64,000 bases of DNA from Ligustrum vulgare (Eukaryota > Streptophyta > Magnoliopsida > Lamiales > Oleaceae). This document shows positions 22,671-35,100 of the stretch, one piece after another. A program made the position numbers and the translations under genes. The notes under the pieces are model-generated. The model saw only the letters and a list, made by a program, of their open reading frames with translations. It searched no databases and was not told the DNA's origin. Location of the stretch: positions 8,122,014 through 8,186,013 of the forward strand of contig OY743169.1 in NCBI GenBank assembly GCA_963555705.1, given 5' to 3'. Each line of letters begins with the position of its first letter. Positions within the stretch are counted from its first letter, which is position 1.

Positions 22671-24998
22671 GCTAGTCATAACACGAGTTCACAAAAATGC
22701 TGCAAGTTTGATCCCTACACATTCTTATATAAACTTTGATTAGCTAATGTATTATTCGATGTACATCGTACTTCACCTCTTGTGTACTATGTTAAGGAAC
22801 TACTTGAGGATCAAATGTAAGACGTGATTGTGCGAATAATAATGGTAGTAAATTAACACAATTAAAGGTGTCAATGTATTAGGTAGCTTAGTGTCACAGG
22901 ATCAAAGAACTCCAAGACCCATGTGGCAAGGCATGTAAGATTGAATGCTATATCATTGTTAAGTATATTAACGGTGTCTTGTATGCATGTATGAATACAT
23001 GTTCATACTCAGAGTATATGTGCTTCTATGATATATTAGCTTGTCAGCTTTTGTGTATGGGAGGTTGACTCGAATGTTTGCTGGGATCAAGGGTGACGGG
23101 TGTTTGATGACAGATCGTTTTTAGTGGAATCAGAGTAGGATCGCTTAGATGTTGGGTTATTGGTTACGGGTATGGTTTAAAAAAAAGTTTCACCTCAGCA
23201 TCTTGAGACCCGCTTCTCAAAAACATCTCAGTACCAGTATTTTTTTAAGGGTTAAGTGAGGTTTACACCTCATTAATTATAAGGCATGAGCTTCACAAAT
23301 GCTTGGGGCCCCATATTTGAAATCCAAAAATTCAAATTGACACTTCAAAATCAAATTTACACTTAATGGATAATTTGCATGCCTAATTTAATTAGACCCT
23401 AAAGATATTAAAACCTAAATTAATTATTTGATGTACTATAACTAAAAGTAACAATTCAAATTAATCCTAAAACAGAAAAGAAGAAGAATAATTTATGAAT
23501 GCTTTGTTTGATTTGAGTTGTTACTTTCCTTTGTGCTTTAAGGAATTTGTTGTTTTAGAGACTTAAGCCTAATATTTTTTAAAACAATTTAAATTAAAAC
23601 ATTCATATTTCATATTATTGAATGGTTATTTTTATATTTTTACGAAGTATTTTGGTTCACGATGAGCTTATGCCTTAAAAGCCTCGAAACTTATATCTCG
23701 TTTTACGAAGGGAAAATGTCTCAATATCCGTTTCCGCCTTTTCAAACCTTGATTGCGGGAGACCAATGATGTGCGTTCCTATGATATCGATTTTGGGCCA
23801 CCAAAAGCATGACTATGTCGTCGGATACGTTGCAAAGCGAGAGTACCAAGCTAATGAAATCAATGGTGGAAAAACTTTGGGTATGAATGAAAAGAAAAGG
23901 CGTAAGTGGTGCCGTTGAGTTGAATCACATGTTTCGCTGTGGAAGCATGATGAAGCATCGCAAATCATATCATGAAAATTACTACGAGAAGAGGTGTAAG
24001 GGGCACTATAGATGTCCATCCATTAGAGGATGGTGCCGCACACGTGGGGAAATGTTAATGCCACAGCACTCACGATCCGCTACGAGGTCGTTAGCAAATT
24101 GGGTGAGGAGACATAAAATGGTTGGGTCTTGAGTTGTGCTGGTTGCCGATATTGCTTTATTCTTTTTATACTTTCTATGGTAAAGAAAAAACATTTTTGT
24201 TTATGTCTTTTAATAGACACGACGAAGGTTTGCTCGCTCGAATAACTCCAACATAAAAATTGTGAGGGTCAAAATACATGTATAAACAATCAAGTAAGTT
24301 TAGTGTATAAATTATACTTTATACAATTTATAATAACCTTTTATCTTAAACATTAAAAAATTATGAATGGAACTTTGATGATTAACAAATATTAATGACT
24401 CATGTTAGTAACATATTAATGTCATTTAATTGACATACACTGACCACCAATCAATTGTCTAGAGACATAATATTATTCTATACATATTACATAATCAACT
24501 GTCTAATTTATTTTTACAAAGAATTAAATTATGAATAGCCAATACCTAAAACAAAAATTACTGAGTAGTTAATTCTGATACCTAAGACGACCAAAAGTCC
24601 ATCTTGATAGATTACAAAGAAACCTAAAGAAACGGAAAAGTACTAAGGTAATAATCTAAACATTTATGTTTAAAGAAAAGAAGACACAAAGAATAATGCT
24701 ATAGAGCACCAATCTAAGCGAAATTAGAGACCTAAAAAAATCAATAAATCAACAATTAATAAATGTAATCACAGCGTTTATTCAGTTGCTTTGATCCACT
24801 AAAGTAATATCTGTTCCGTCTCATCAACTCCAGCGCAAATTGGTTCGCTGCACTTTTTCTTTTGATCATCCTGTCATGTCTAACACAGTAATATTCTAAT
24901 TAATTTAATAGAGAACCAGACCAAATAGATCATATAACCATTGTTCACAGCAATTAGCAAAGACCCCAATAACCTGTGTATTTTAATCTAATATATGT
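22671..24998. other. Intergenic region without a supported gene
   Basis: The first part is presumably the 3' UTR of the SNM1-like gene. Around 23815-24130 there are short open frames in higher-GC sequence, including MSSDTLQSESTKLM followed by a possible GTATGA donor, but no domain is recognisable. The rest is AT-rich. The last 200 bp probably include the 3' UTR of the converging MULE-derived gene. Confidence 0.5.
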
Positions 24999-27229
24999 TC
25001 ATGTTGGGTACCTCACCTCGCACGTCGGAGAATCTGGTGACTTTCTTTTCCTGTCTGACTTTAATTTTATTGGCGGGGGGATTTTGCAGCTTCTTCGATT
25101 GTGGCCAAACTCCCCACATCTTCCACACCTTGTAACTTGCTCTTTCTCTTTCTCTCCTGTTGACGGTATTCCCTTTGCCTTAGGCCTTCCCGGTTTTCTC
25201 TTTGGCATCGGAGCTAACACCGCTCTATCCTCTAGCAATGCCTGCTCTCGAGCTCTCCAAGCTTTCTCGTAACTCATCCACACACCGTATGTATTCATCA
25301 TGTCTTTCATAATGTCACTTGGAGTGTATATGGTCCTTGGAGAGAGATAGTTGTACTTGATGCAACTAGCCACAAACGAACTTGTTGCTTGACGGTGATG
25401 TCCCGATACGACATCCAACTTGCATGTGTGACTATTTTTCATGTATCTAATTTTGAACATGTCCATTTCTCCGATTTTTGAAGCTCTAAAAGACCAGCTG
25501 CAATTATCGTCAAGACATTTCAGCACATACTCCTTCCTGTCGGACCGATGCACCTTGAATTGAAATCTGTTCTGTATCGCATATAAGGCAATACTTGTCT
25601 TTAACAATTCCTTACTCTGGTAAATTCGATTTTTTGCAATCCCGTCGACTGTAGGATGTGAAATCACATAAGTTTCTGCCTCGTTGTCCATTTCTTCAGG
25701 TTCTGGTATGCTATCACAAATCTCAGCAGCCATCTCCTCAATGCTAAGTAGCCTTGTAGGTGGTGAAATCTCTAAACGTCGTCTTCCACGATGCTGTAGC
25801 TGCATTATATTACCATCTTCAAAAGAAGCAACTTGTGAAAGTGATACATCTTGAAACGTTTCAGTTCTATTCCTACGTGAAACTTCAGAATCAACATCCT
25901 CAATTGTTGGTAGCCTAGGATGTGATAAAGTCTCCGAACAATGTCTCCCACGAAGCTGTAGCTGCATCTTATTACATCCTTCAACAGAAGCATCTTGTGA
26001 AACTGGTATGTCTTGAAATGTTTCAGTTCTGTTACTATGTGAAACTTCAGAATCAATATCCTCAATTGTTGGTAGCCTTTGAGGTGATGAAGTCCCCGAA
26101 CAATGCTGTAGCTGCATCTTATTACCTCGTTCAACAGAGGCATCTTGCGAAAGTGATACGTCTTCAAATGTTTCAGTTCCGTTACCGTGTGATACTGGTG
26201 CGACGTCAATGCATAATGGAAACTTTCTGACATCTCGCTCGTTTTTCTTGAGTTGTAGATAAAATGAGACGGAGTTATTGTCGGAAATCTTCATGAGAGG
26301 CATTTTTTCGTTAACTTGATACTGCATTGCTATTGCATCTCTTGTTGTGCCCAAATTTATCTCTTTCACTATCATCTCAACGAGTTTGATGTATGTGCAT
26401 TCCCTTGGAACCAGAATTCCAATAGCTGAATAATCATTATAGTTGTTGAATTGATCCCATTTGCCACCGTAGTAGACCAAAACACCAATGTGCTCCCTAT
26501 CTGCAATCAAATCAAAGATAACAAAAGGTCTCAATATTATTAACATTTAATATATAACCAAAATAACAGTACTTTCGAATAAAAAAGATACAAAAATTGC
26601 AAAGTTTTATGGTACAGTAACACAAATTGTTGCATCTTAGTGAAAATTATACAACGATTTTGAATTTTAATGCACCCTCAAATATCCAGCCACCAAAAAA
26701 AAAAAAATGTTTAAAAAAAAAATGTTTAAAAAGTAATGAGGTGAAATTTTATTAAACCACAAAAACAAATCTCAACTAATTGATCAGTTGAAAAATATCA
26801 ACATTAATTGAATTGAAGGCCAGAAAAAAATGGGCAGACGATGAAAAAAAATGATGCAGTGACATCAAGAGAAGAATGCAAGGGCAATCAACATAACTCT
26901 CAAAAACACATGTTACCTTGTGATACTGGTCCAACGTCAACACATAATGGATACTTTGTGACGTCTTGTTCCTTTTTCTTGAGTTCTAAGTAAAATGAGA
27001 TAGAGTTGTTGCTGGAAAGCTTAATGAGAGGCATGTTTGTGTTAACTTGATATTGTAGTGAAACTGCATCTTTTGTTGGATCGCAATTTAACTCTTTCAT
27101 TATCATCTCAACAAGTTTGATGTATGTGCATTCCATTGGGACCAGAATTCCAGAAACTGAATAATCATTGTAGTTGTTGAGTTCATCCCATTTGCCACCA
27201 TAGTAGAGGAAAACATTAACGTAGTCCAT
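24999..27229 (-). CDS. MULE-derived protein with two PB1-like modules, MuDR N-terminal domain and zinc knuckle, no DDE core
   Basis: Two exons (27229-26917 and 26500-24999) join in phase through a GT-AG intron to give about 604 residues. Exon 1 is a PB1-like module (LYYGGKWDELNNYNDYS). Exon 2 opens with a second copy of the same module (residues 109-204), so the exon was duplicated. Then come three tandem repeats of 50-54 residues (about 207-360; core TETFQDVSLSQ and RLPTIED), a MuDR-type transposase N-terminal DNA-binding region (about 397-525), an AT-hook-like PKRKPGRPK and a CCHC knuckle CGRCGEFGHNRRSC (563-576). The catalytic DDE/MULE domain normally between the last parts is absent. A splice acceptor TTTTGCAG abuts the ATG, suggesting a 5'-UTR exon, perhaps ending at a donor near 28408. 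Either a deletion derivative of a Mutator element or a domesticated DNA-binding protein. Confidence 0.75.
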
Positions 27230-28883
27230 CTGCAAAAATCAGAGCTTAAAAAGGTATCAATATAGTTAATATCACCGCTAAAACGGTAGTTTCTCATGAT
27301 AAAAACAAATAATAACATAGATTGTGCAATTTTTGGTGAAAAGTATAAAAGAAAAATTGTTAATTTTGCCTCAGTTTGGGGTTTTTTTTTTTTTTTTTTT
27401 TCTTTTTACTAAAACGTTACTTAATGTTTATTGGATAAGTTGGCAGTACTTGCGAATCCTACGACGTGTGGTTAAAATTGAATTTTGATTTTGAAAAGTA
27501 ACTTTCCAGTTAAAAAATGAAACACAAACAAAGACTTTTATGCACAATCCAATTTCCAGCCAGAACATAACAAAAGTTAAACAACCAACAGTATTCGACA
27601 TTTCTATTTTTTTTTAAAAAAAAAAAAAAAAACAGAATAACGAGCTGTAATTCATACTATCTATTGAAAACAAGGTTGCAATAACAAAAAACCAAGTTAC
27701 TTTCTATAAAAAGTAAAGAGGTGCAATTTTAGACAACAAAAACAGTCGTGAATTAATTGTTGAGTCAAAGAACATCAACGTCACTCGTTCGTACACTTCT
27801 ATTCGTTTTCCGTGTCTCTAAATGAGTTGAGTATGTATCTAAGATTTGGTAGCTAAACGACATCTCCCTCATTCAAGCAAGCCAGTCATGAAGTCACTAA
27901 CCACTTCACGAGGAACCCCTTCCCAGTTCACCATTAGGTTAGGAAAGCAGCTTTTATAAATGTTATTGATACAAAAAACCTGGCTTTTGGTCAAGGCTTG
28001 CAGTTATCCATTTTGAAGGGCAAAAAATTCAGCGGAGAATAAAAATACTGATGCAGTGATTCAGTGACAAGGTCCCCAGGGCAGAAAGCAAAGCAGTGTA
28101 TCTAACTCTCAAGCATTTAACATGAAGTTGGCATCAAAATTACTAGTATTACTCCAAAAATGGTAATTTCTAATAAAAAGAAATACATATTGTGCCTTGT
28201 AAATGATACACAGAGAGAGAGAGAGAAAAAAATGTCGTTTGCAAGGCAGATATTAAGAAATGCAAAATTTGACGCACGCTCTATGAAACAACCCAAATAA
28301 AATAGAGTTTGGATAGGGTAAATCAGGGACAAATGTAGGGTTTGGATCGGGTATATTAGGGTTTATAGAACCAACATATAGTGGGCGCGAAATTAGAAGT
28401 TAAATTACCTTATTCTGGCTGTTAATTTGAGAGGGAAGTCACAGTGTTAATAGTCGGACTCTGCTATTAGAGAGGGAAGTCACAGTGTTAATGGCGTCAA
28501 GGTTTCTTCAACGGTTATAGAAGAAGATGAGTAATAATCAATTGCGGAATTGTTGCGTTTAATATTTCCGAAAATTGCGTTGATTGATAATCATCATCAT
28601 CATAAATTTGGAGAAAAGAAGAAAGAGTCAATTTCGACCCCATTTTAAGATCACATATATATTTTATGAGTAATTATGGGGACTTTTTTAAGTGACTTAT
28701 ATATATTGGGCGTGAAAATGTAAGTGATGGAGTAGTATTACACCATCCAATATATATTCGACATGTCACAATGTCACTTAAAAATATCAATTAAAAATGT
28801 CTACTTATAATTATTCATATTTTATACCGTATTACTCTGTACCCGTTATAAGTTATAACCTCCTATTTTTTTAGTTTTTATTC
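27230..28883. other. Upstream region of the MULE-derived gene; probable 5'-UTR intron and a short inverted repeat
   Basis: On the minus strand, sequence at 28408-28620 ends in AAGGTAATT, a good donor that could pair with the acceptor at 27230. A direct repeat, AGAGAGGGAAGTCACAGTGTTAA, occurs twice at about 28430-28490. An inverted repeat with GACTTTTTTAAGTGACTTAT lies at about 28665-28815. I see no other gene. Confidence 0.4.
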
Positions 28884-29282
28884 GGGTAAACAGCACAAAT
28901 GATCCCCTAATCTTTAGACTTATTCCGAAAATAGTCCTCAACGTTTAGATTTTGTCATTTATACCTTCAAAATCACCCAAACGTTGCGCAAATGATCCCT
29001 ATCTTCAGATATCGTTAGTTTTCACCATTAAAAACGTGTAAATTTCACAAATGGTCATTAACCTTTGAGTTCCTTGGGATAATGATCCCTAACATATTAA
29101 GCTCATGTTTGGTGTATTTAATTTGTAACTTACAAACATTTGACGTATTTAATCCTCAACATATTAAGTCTCGTTTGAGACCTGTTATTTCAAATAATGT
29201 GGTTTGTAATTATAATTTTGAAAAATTTGTGATTAAAAACTGATTGATATAATTTCTCGATCACGCCATTTAAGGGATATAA

Positions 29283-29870
29283 TAGTGTTGGCAACGAGGC
29301 GGATCGGACCGCCCCGAATTTTTTTGGTCCGATCCGGATCCGCCTCGCGATCCGTCAAATTTCGGGTCGGGAAGGATCGGTCCACCAATCTGTGGACCGA
29401 TCCGTCGAATTATTATTATTTTTTTTTAATTTTTTAAATATATTTTAAATTAAATCTTTTTAAAAAAATTTAGAAAAATTATTTTTTTTATTAAATTTTA
29501 TTTATTTTATTGAAACGAGACGTATAGATGCAGATTCGTCAATTCAACGGATCGGGTTTTTTTGCCATCACTTATTGAAATTCTTTCTTCAAATGAAGAA
29601 CAATAAAAATGTGTTTTCTTTAAAATGCAAAGATTGCAGGTTATTTCCAGAAATTAAAGTTTGCTACAAATTTTACATATTAGATTTTTATACATGATAA
29701 AAAAATTATATTAAAAAAAATATCGGATCGCGGATCGGATCAGCCCCGATCAAAATCCGCTTCGTGAATTTTTGGATCGGAACAGATCACATAAATTTCG
29801 ATCCACGGATCGGGATTTTTTCGAATCGGATCGGATCGACGGAGCGGATCGAATTTTTTTGCCATCTCTA
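29283..29870. mobile_element. Second hAT-type MITE with GC-rich ends
   Basis: Ends TAGTGTTGGCAA and TTGCCATCTCTA are flanked by GGATATAA on both sides (29275-29282 and 29871-29878). Both ends carry GGATCGG/CCGATCC-rich tracts inverted to each other, the same plan as 3570-4077 but with a different GC motif. Confidence 0.88.
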
Positions 29871-30500
29871 GGATATAAGGCTCATGGACCTGGGGTGGCT
29901 TATAGGTCGGTCTAGTCAAGACCTCTAGGCCGATCCTTATGCCCGACCTCATCTCTAACTCACTCTGTCATGTCCATGAGCCGAACCATATGCATAGGCT
30001 ACCTCCCAAATATGAGTTCTGGTTGGGCCGACCTCTCAACCAATCAAATTCAGCTTGAGATCTTGGGCTCGATCCATCTCGAACTCTAAAAACTCGTCGC
30101 AAATCATCTTTGGTCCAAGAGCTTTGTTAAGGGGGCCTAGTTCCAGTATCAATATATCAAGCAAGCCACCTCTCGAAAGAAAAGCACAATCCTTTAAAAA
30201 GATTCTCTCACCAAAAGGTAAGTTTCCTCAATAACAACTCATTCTCCATTAGGAGAAGGTATTGGGCCTTAAGGCCTATAAATATAGCTCCTTTCACATT
30301 AGCATTCATTCATAAGCACAATTACTAGCTTTATATATTTCTCTACTTTTCTCTCTTCAAAAACTAATTCTTACACCGGGAGGATACATGCAGAATCCTC
30401 CTAGCCTTTTTGCAGGTTATTGCAGGCGAATCCATTCATCTTTTCCCGTGATCAAGCAACTCCAACATGTCTAGGTTAAGAATTTTTATAACATCAAAAA
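29871..30500 (+). repeat. LTR-like fragment nested in the foldback element
   Basis: A GC-richer block with TATA-like CCTATAAATATAG at about 30279, a long leader and an end CTCCAACA near 30468 resembles the 3' part of a retrotransposon LTR. No intact opposite end or duplication was found. Confidence 0.4.
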
Positions 30501-31526
30501 CTAAGAATTTTTTTGGATTTATGTGCAAATTATTTAATTGATAGAATGTATGGTTGAAAACGAGTTTTAAAAAAATAAAGTTTATTTTGGATTTCTAAAG
30601 TGCACAATAAAGCACAATAAAATATTTAACAAAAAATTCAACATATTGGTTAAAAAAAAAAATCATGGAATATAAACAAACAAATACATTGGACATCATT
30701 TTAGAAATTGAATAGCAAATATGTTTTGATTAGTTCTATTTTTTATTTCGATTTTTAATTTTGAGAATCGATCAATATCGATTTTCAAAATTTATTTTCT
30801 TCCACACATTCTATTAATAAAATAATCTACATATAAATTAAAAAAATTCTTATTTTTGAACCACAAACTCTCCGAACTTACTTTTCAAATCGATCGATTC
30901 TCAAAATCAAAAATTGAAATCGAAAGTAAAACTGATAAAAACATATTTGTTATTCAATTCCAAAAATGATTTCTAATGTATTTGTTTATTTATATTTTGT
31001 GAATTTTTATTTTTTACCAATAGATTGAACTGTTAATGCGGTGATTTTTTGTTAAATATTTTATTGTACACTTTAGAAATTCAGAATAAATTTTATTTTT
31101 TTTATAACTCGTTTTCTACTACCAATTCTATCAATAAAATAATTTACATATAAATCCAAAAAAAATCTTAGTTTTTAATCACAAATTCTTCAAAAAATTG
31201 TAATTACAAAGTACATTATTTGAAATAACTGCTCTCAAACATGGACTTAATAAGTTAGGGACTAAATACGTCAAACGTTTTTAAATCACAAAATAAATAC
31301 ACCAAATAGAAACTTAATATATTAGGGACTATTATCACAAAAAACTCAAAGGTTATGGACTATTTGTGCTATTTACACGTTTTTAACGGTGGGAACTAGT
31401 AGAATCTGGTGATAGAAATCATTTGCACAACGTTTGATAATTCTAATGGTATAAATGTCAAAATCTAAACGTTGAAAACTATTTTTGCAAGAATTTTAAA
31501 GGTTGAGAACCATTTGTGTTTTTACC

Positions 31527-32139
31527 TTTTTATTCTTCTTTATTATTGTGTTCACCACGGATTTTAAAATCCCTTTGAAAAAATCTTGAAGTTCTCGTGG
31601 ACTCTTTTCCTATTCTTTTTTAATTTTTTTCTAAGAACAGAAAAGTTGGAACAAAATGTTCATGCTACTAAAACCAGAAATAAGCAAGAAATGAAGAGAG
31701 GATATGAGAATTTCTCAGCTAATGAGTACTGAGTACTGCTTCTCGTGAATTGTGGCATGGGGAAAAAGCAGGTTTTGGCAGATCCGGTTCCGGCTTGGCC
31801 GGCCCTCATACCCACGAGCTCGGCTTGGCCCTTGAACTCATGGGCACCGAGCTGATCTTGGACAGGATGGCCCAGTCACTGGTCCAAACATGCTAACCGG
31901 ACTGGACTAGGATCCGATTCACCGATATCCTACCCCGACCGGTTTGGTTCGGGTTGCTTATCTATGCATGATACTATATGTATCATTTAAGGTAAAAGAC
32001 CAAAATAAATATCGAATGTTGCAATTTTATATCCCAAGTAAATCGAAATGGCAAAACTGTTATAATCTTATTGAGACATGTATCACCAGAATAAACAATC
32101 TCTATCTTTCGAACATTAAGATGGAGATTTTACAAGGTT
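31527..32139. other. Spacer between foldback element and chorismate mutase
   Basis: Holds a GC-rich patch at about 31770-31940 with repeated GGCTTGG and CCGG motifs, resembling the GC-rich tracts of the hAT MITEs but without visible ends. The last part is presumably the 3' UTR of the next gene. Confidence 0.45.
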
Positions 32140-35100
32140 TTAATCCAGACGGCAGAGAAGGTACTCAACTTCAACAAATTTTGTTAATGGGATAACCCAT
32201 TCTCCATATAAGCGAGAAACTACAGATGGATTAACCTTGTACTTTCCGACATTACCGTTCTCCTTCAGATCCACGTCTTGCCCAAATACCATCGCTTTCT
32301 TTTCTACCCTTTTCTTGATCATCTCTTCAACACTTTCAAATGTCAATAGTTTCATCAGAGCATCCTTGTCCTGCAAGAATGTAGGAAATGAATCAGTACA
32401 GAGGATCTCTTTACGTGCAATGCTTAAACTACTGGTAGTAACTGCTTGTAAAATGATATCAGATAAAGACCAGAATATACTGAAATTGTGGCAGATACCT
32501 GAGCACGTATTGCTCGAGTGTAGTCTTCTGGAGATTCCCTGAATTTAATCTCCGCTACGAACTTTCCCAGGTGAATTCTTTTTGAAAGAGCCTGAAAGAA
32601 AATAACATTGAATCCATTCAAAGAGATAAAAAGAAAGAAAACTGAAAGAAGGAACGAACTAATGGTAAAATTAGTAAAAAGTACAGAAAAAGTCATTTGG
32701 AATTCATTTTCTGAGTCGAGCATCCAATTTTCTTACCTGCAAGCAGTCTAGATCCCTAGCAGCAGTGATTGCATACCTCCCATCATCCCCGTCGGACGTA
32801 ATCAGAGGAAGGAGTTGCTTTTGATACATATTCAATATTTGCTCATTTATGTTAATAGAAGCTCCCCGAGGATGCAAAACCTACAGTTGATGTTATTACA
32901 ATGTATATAATCTGTGCATCAGTCTAGGGAACATCCTGTGAAACTCGACAATCTAGGTTTTGACCAATATTTACCTGTCGACTATCACGAGGTGGCAGCA
33001 ATGGTGGTGGCAAATTATCTGGAAAGAAAGCATTCTCTTCTGAAGAAGAATACCGACCAGCCTATAAAGAACCCAGACACAGAAATTACTATAACAACAT
33101 AAAACTTTCAGTTTACGAGTTGATAAAGATGGCATTATATAGAAAATTCATTGTCAATTTAGTGAAAAACTGTTGTAGTATTAATTAAGTATGCTTAAAG
33201 AACATCAGCAATTGGAAATCTAAATAGGATTAGCATATACAAATCAAAACTCAGTTGTAGTTCAGATTTGAACTCTAGACACATTAAAGTCTTGACTAAG
33301 TTCACAGGAAAAGAAAAATGCTAAATTAGATAAAAATTCGTAAAAATGTTCTACTGCACGTTATGCAATTCGAGCTTCCTGAAAGAGGATCAAAAGCTTT
33401 TCTTATTTGAGCTTCACACTGAAAAGCACTGGGAGAAGATTTTAAAAATAAATTTAAATGTTATTAAACACAATTTAACTGGTTCAACAGCAGCATTCAG
33501 TGCATTCAACTTCTAGCCAAAATTGGATAGCGATGCGCACTCCCTGTTTCATAATTCCCAAATGCAATTTATGGTTACTGTTGAGGGTAGCGTTGCTGCG
33601 TCCATAACACACGAATTGTCCCTAAGAAGGTGATTTTAACACAGGCTTGGCTGGGTTAGTGCACAAGTATTCCGTGTTTGAACCCTGAACATAAGATATT
33701 TATTGGGTAATCTCTGGTATCACTAGAGTAGTTTTTATGTTGACGGTTGACGATGCATGGCGTACCCTGTAATAGTTACCAACACTAATGTAAAATGCCA
33801 CAAAAAGGGCAAACTTGCCATATTGGTTTGAGAACCAAGAAAAGTATAAACTGTGAAACAAAATTAGAAAAGGCTTGAGTTTGGTTCATTTGCAGATTCC
33901 TCCAAGCTTGAACAAGATATTAATGATCCGAATTCAGATCAAGTTCGAGCAAGTTGAATAATATACAAGATATGTGATACTAAATGGCTTAAGGAGCCAA
34001 GCTCAAAATTTTACAAACTTGACCTGTTCTACTCTTAAGCAAACATCAACCAGATTTACACTTCCTGCCAATCAATGCTACCCTCTTCAAGATCCAAACC
34101 TTTATTTCTAACATTACCATCCACAGACTAGGAAGACATGGATAGTCGAATACTAAAAGGTAATGCCAACATTCTTAAACTTGCCTAATAAACAACAAAA
34201 AACGAACAAATCCCCTCATTTCAAAACGAGGTTAATAAATTCTCCAAGAGAAAGACCCTCTCACAGCACATTATGCACTAACAGACAAGTCTTCCCTGTA
34301 TAGCCCTGGCCCTGGCATACCGGAAATCCCTAGCAAGGCAGGGAAGGGGGAAAGCCACCGGATCCGTTGCCCTTCCGTACATGACTAGATTTAGTTCTGA
34401 TGACTAATATTGTTAAGAAAATAACAGAAGAACGGTACCTTGGCTTGAACAGCTTCAGATTCTTTAATAAAGAATTCAAACAAAGAACCCGAAAGCCCGG
34501 GCCTTTCATCGTACAACGGAGAATTCATAGGATATTTTGCTCTCTCTATCAGATTAAAAATAATGGTATCTTCTTCTCTGACCAATATCTTTCTCAGTGT
34601 ATCAAGATTCAACATATCAGCAGAGCAATTCCCCATCTCAGAAGCTGAAAAATTTGCAAGAGTTTGAATTTCTGGCTTATGAAATATTTGAACAGAAATT
34701 TTGTGGGTTCTATCAGCTTTCAGCACCAATAAACAAGGAGTAAAATTAAGAATGTTACTACTTAGTCACCTAAGTTTAAAAAGTATCTACAACTCCAATA
34801 AGATTTTTAGTTGGGTTTTAGTTAGCCCTCAACTTCAAAAGTATCTCAATGATCACTCAACTTACAATATAATTTATAGTTAACCACCCAACTTCAAATA
34901 TTTGAAATAATACTAATAAATTAGCCGCCCGTTCTTTAACGTAATCATTACAATTTATAAATCAATTCATAAACAACACAATTTCTCTCACCACATTCTA
35001 ATCACACATTTTACCATTAAAAATATAAAGAAATAAACTAATTTATAATTGTTATAGTGATATCGAACGGAACCTTAATAACGTGTAATAAATAAATTCA

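Larger units (their letters stand above)
28884..31526. mobile_element. Mutator-like foldback element with long TIRs and 9-bp TSD
   Basis: A perfect 9-bp duplication TTTTTATTC flanks it (28875-28883 and 31527-31535). The ends GGGTAAACAGCACAAATG and its inverse begin arms of several hundred bp: 28884-29250 pairs with 31160-31526, and pairing resumes between about 30500-30850 and 30850-31160. The left arm is therefore split by about 1.25 kb of inserted DNA (about 29252-30500), which includes a hAT MITE and an LTR-like block. No transposase is visible. Non-autonomous MULE. Confidence 0.88.

Noticed and set aside
23815..24132. Possible small gene with an exon-like MSSDTLQSESTKLM segment and an 81-residue frame
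   Set aside because: No second exon or domain could be linked to it; too little evidence for a gene.
25922..26230. 102-residue plus frame and 142-residue minus frame (25805-26233)
   Set aside because: They are shadows of the three tandem protein repeats of the MULE-derived gene in other frames.
33590..33800. Possible tRNA-derived SINE in chorismate mutase intron 2
   Set aside because: A box B-like GTTTGAACCC and a weak box A are present, but I found no poly-A or T tail and no target duplication.
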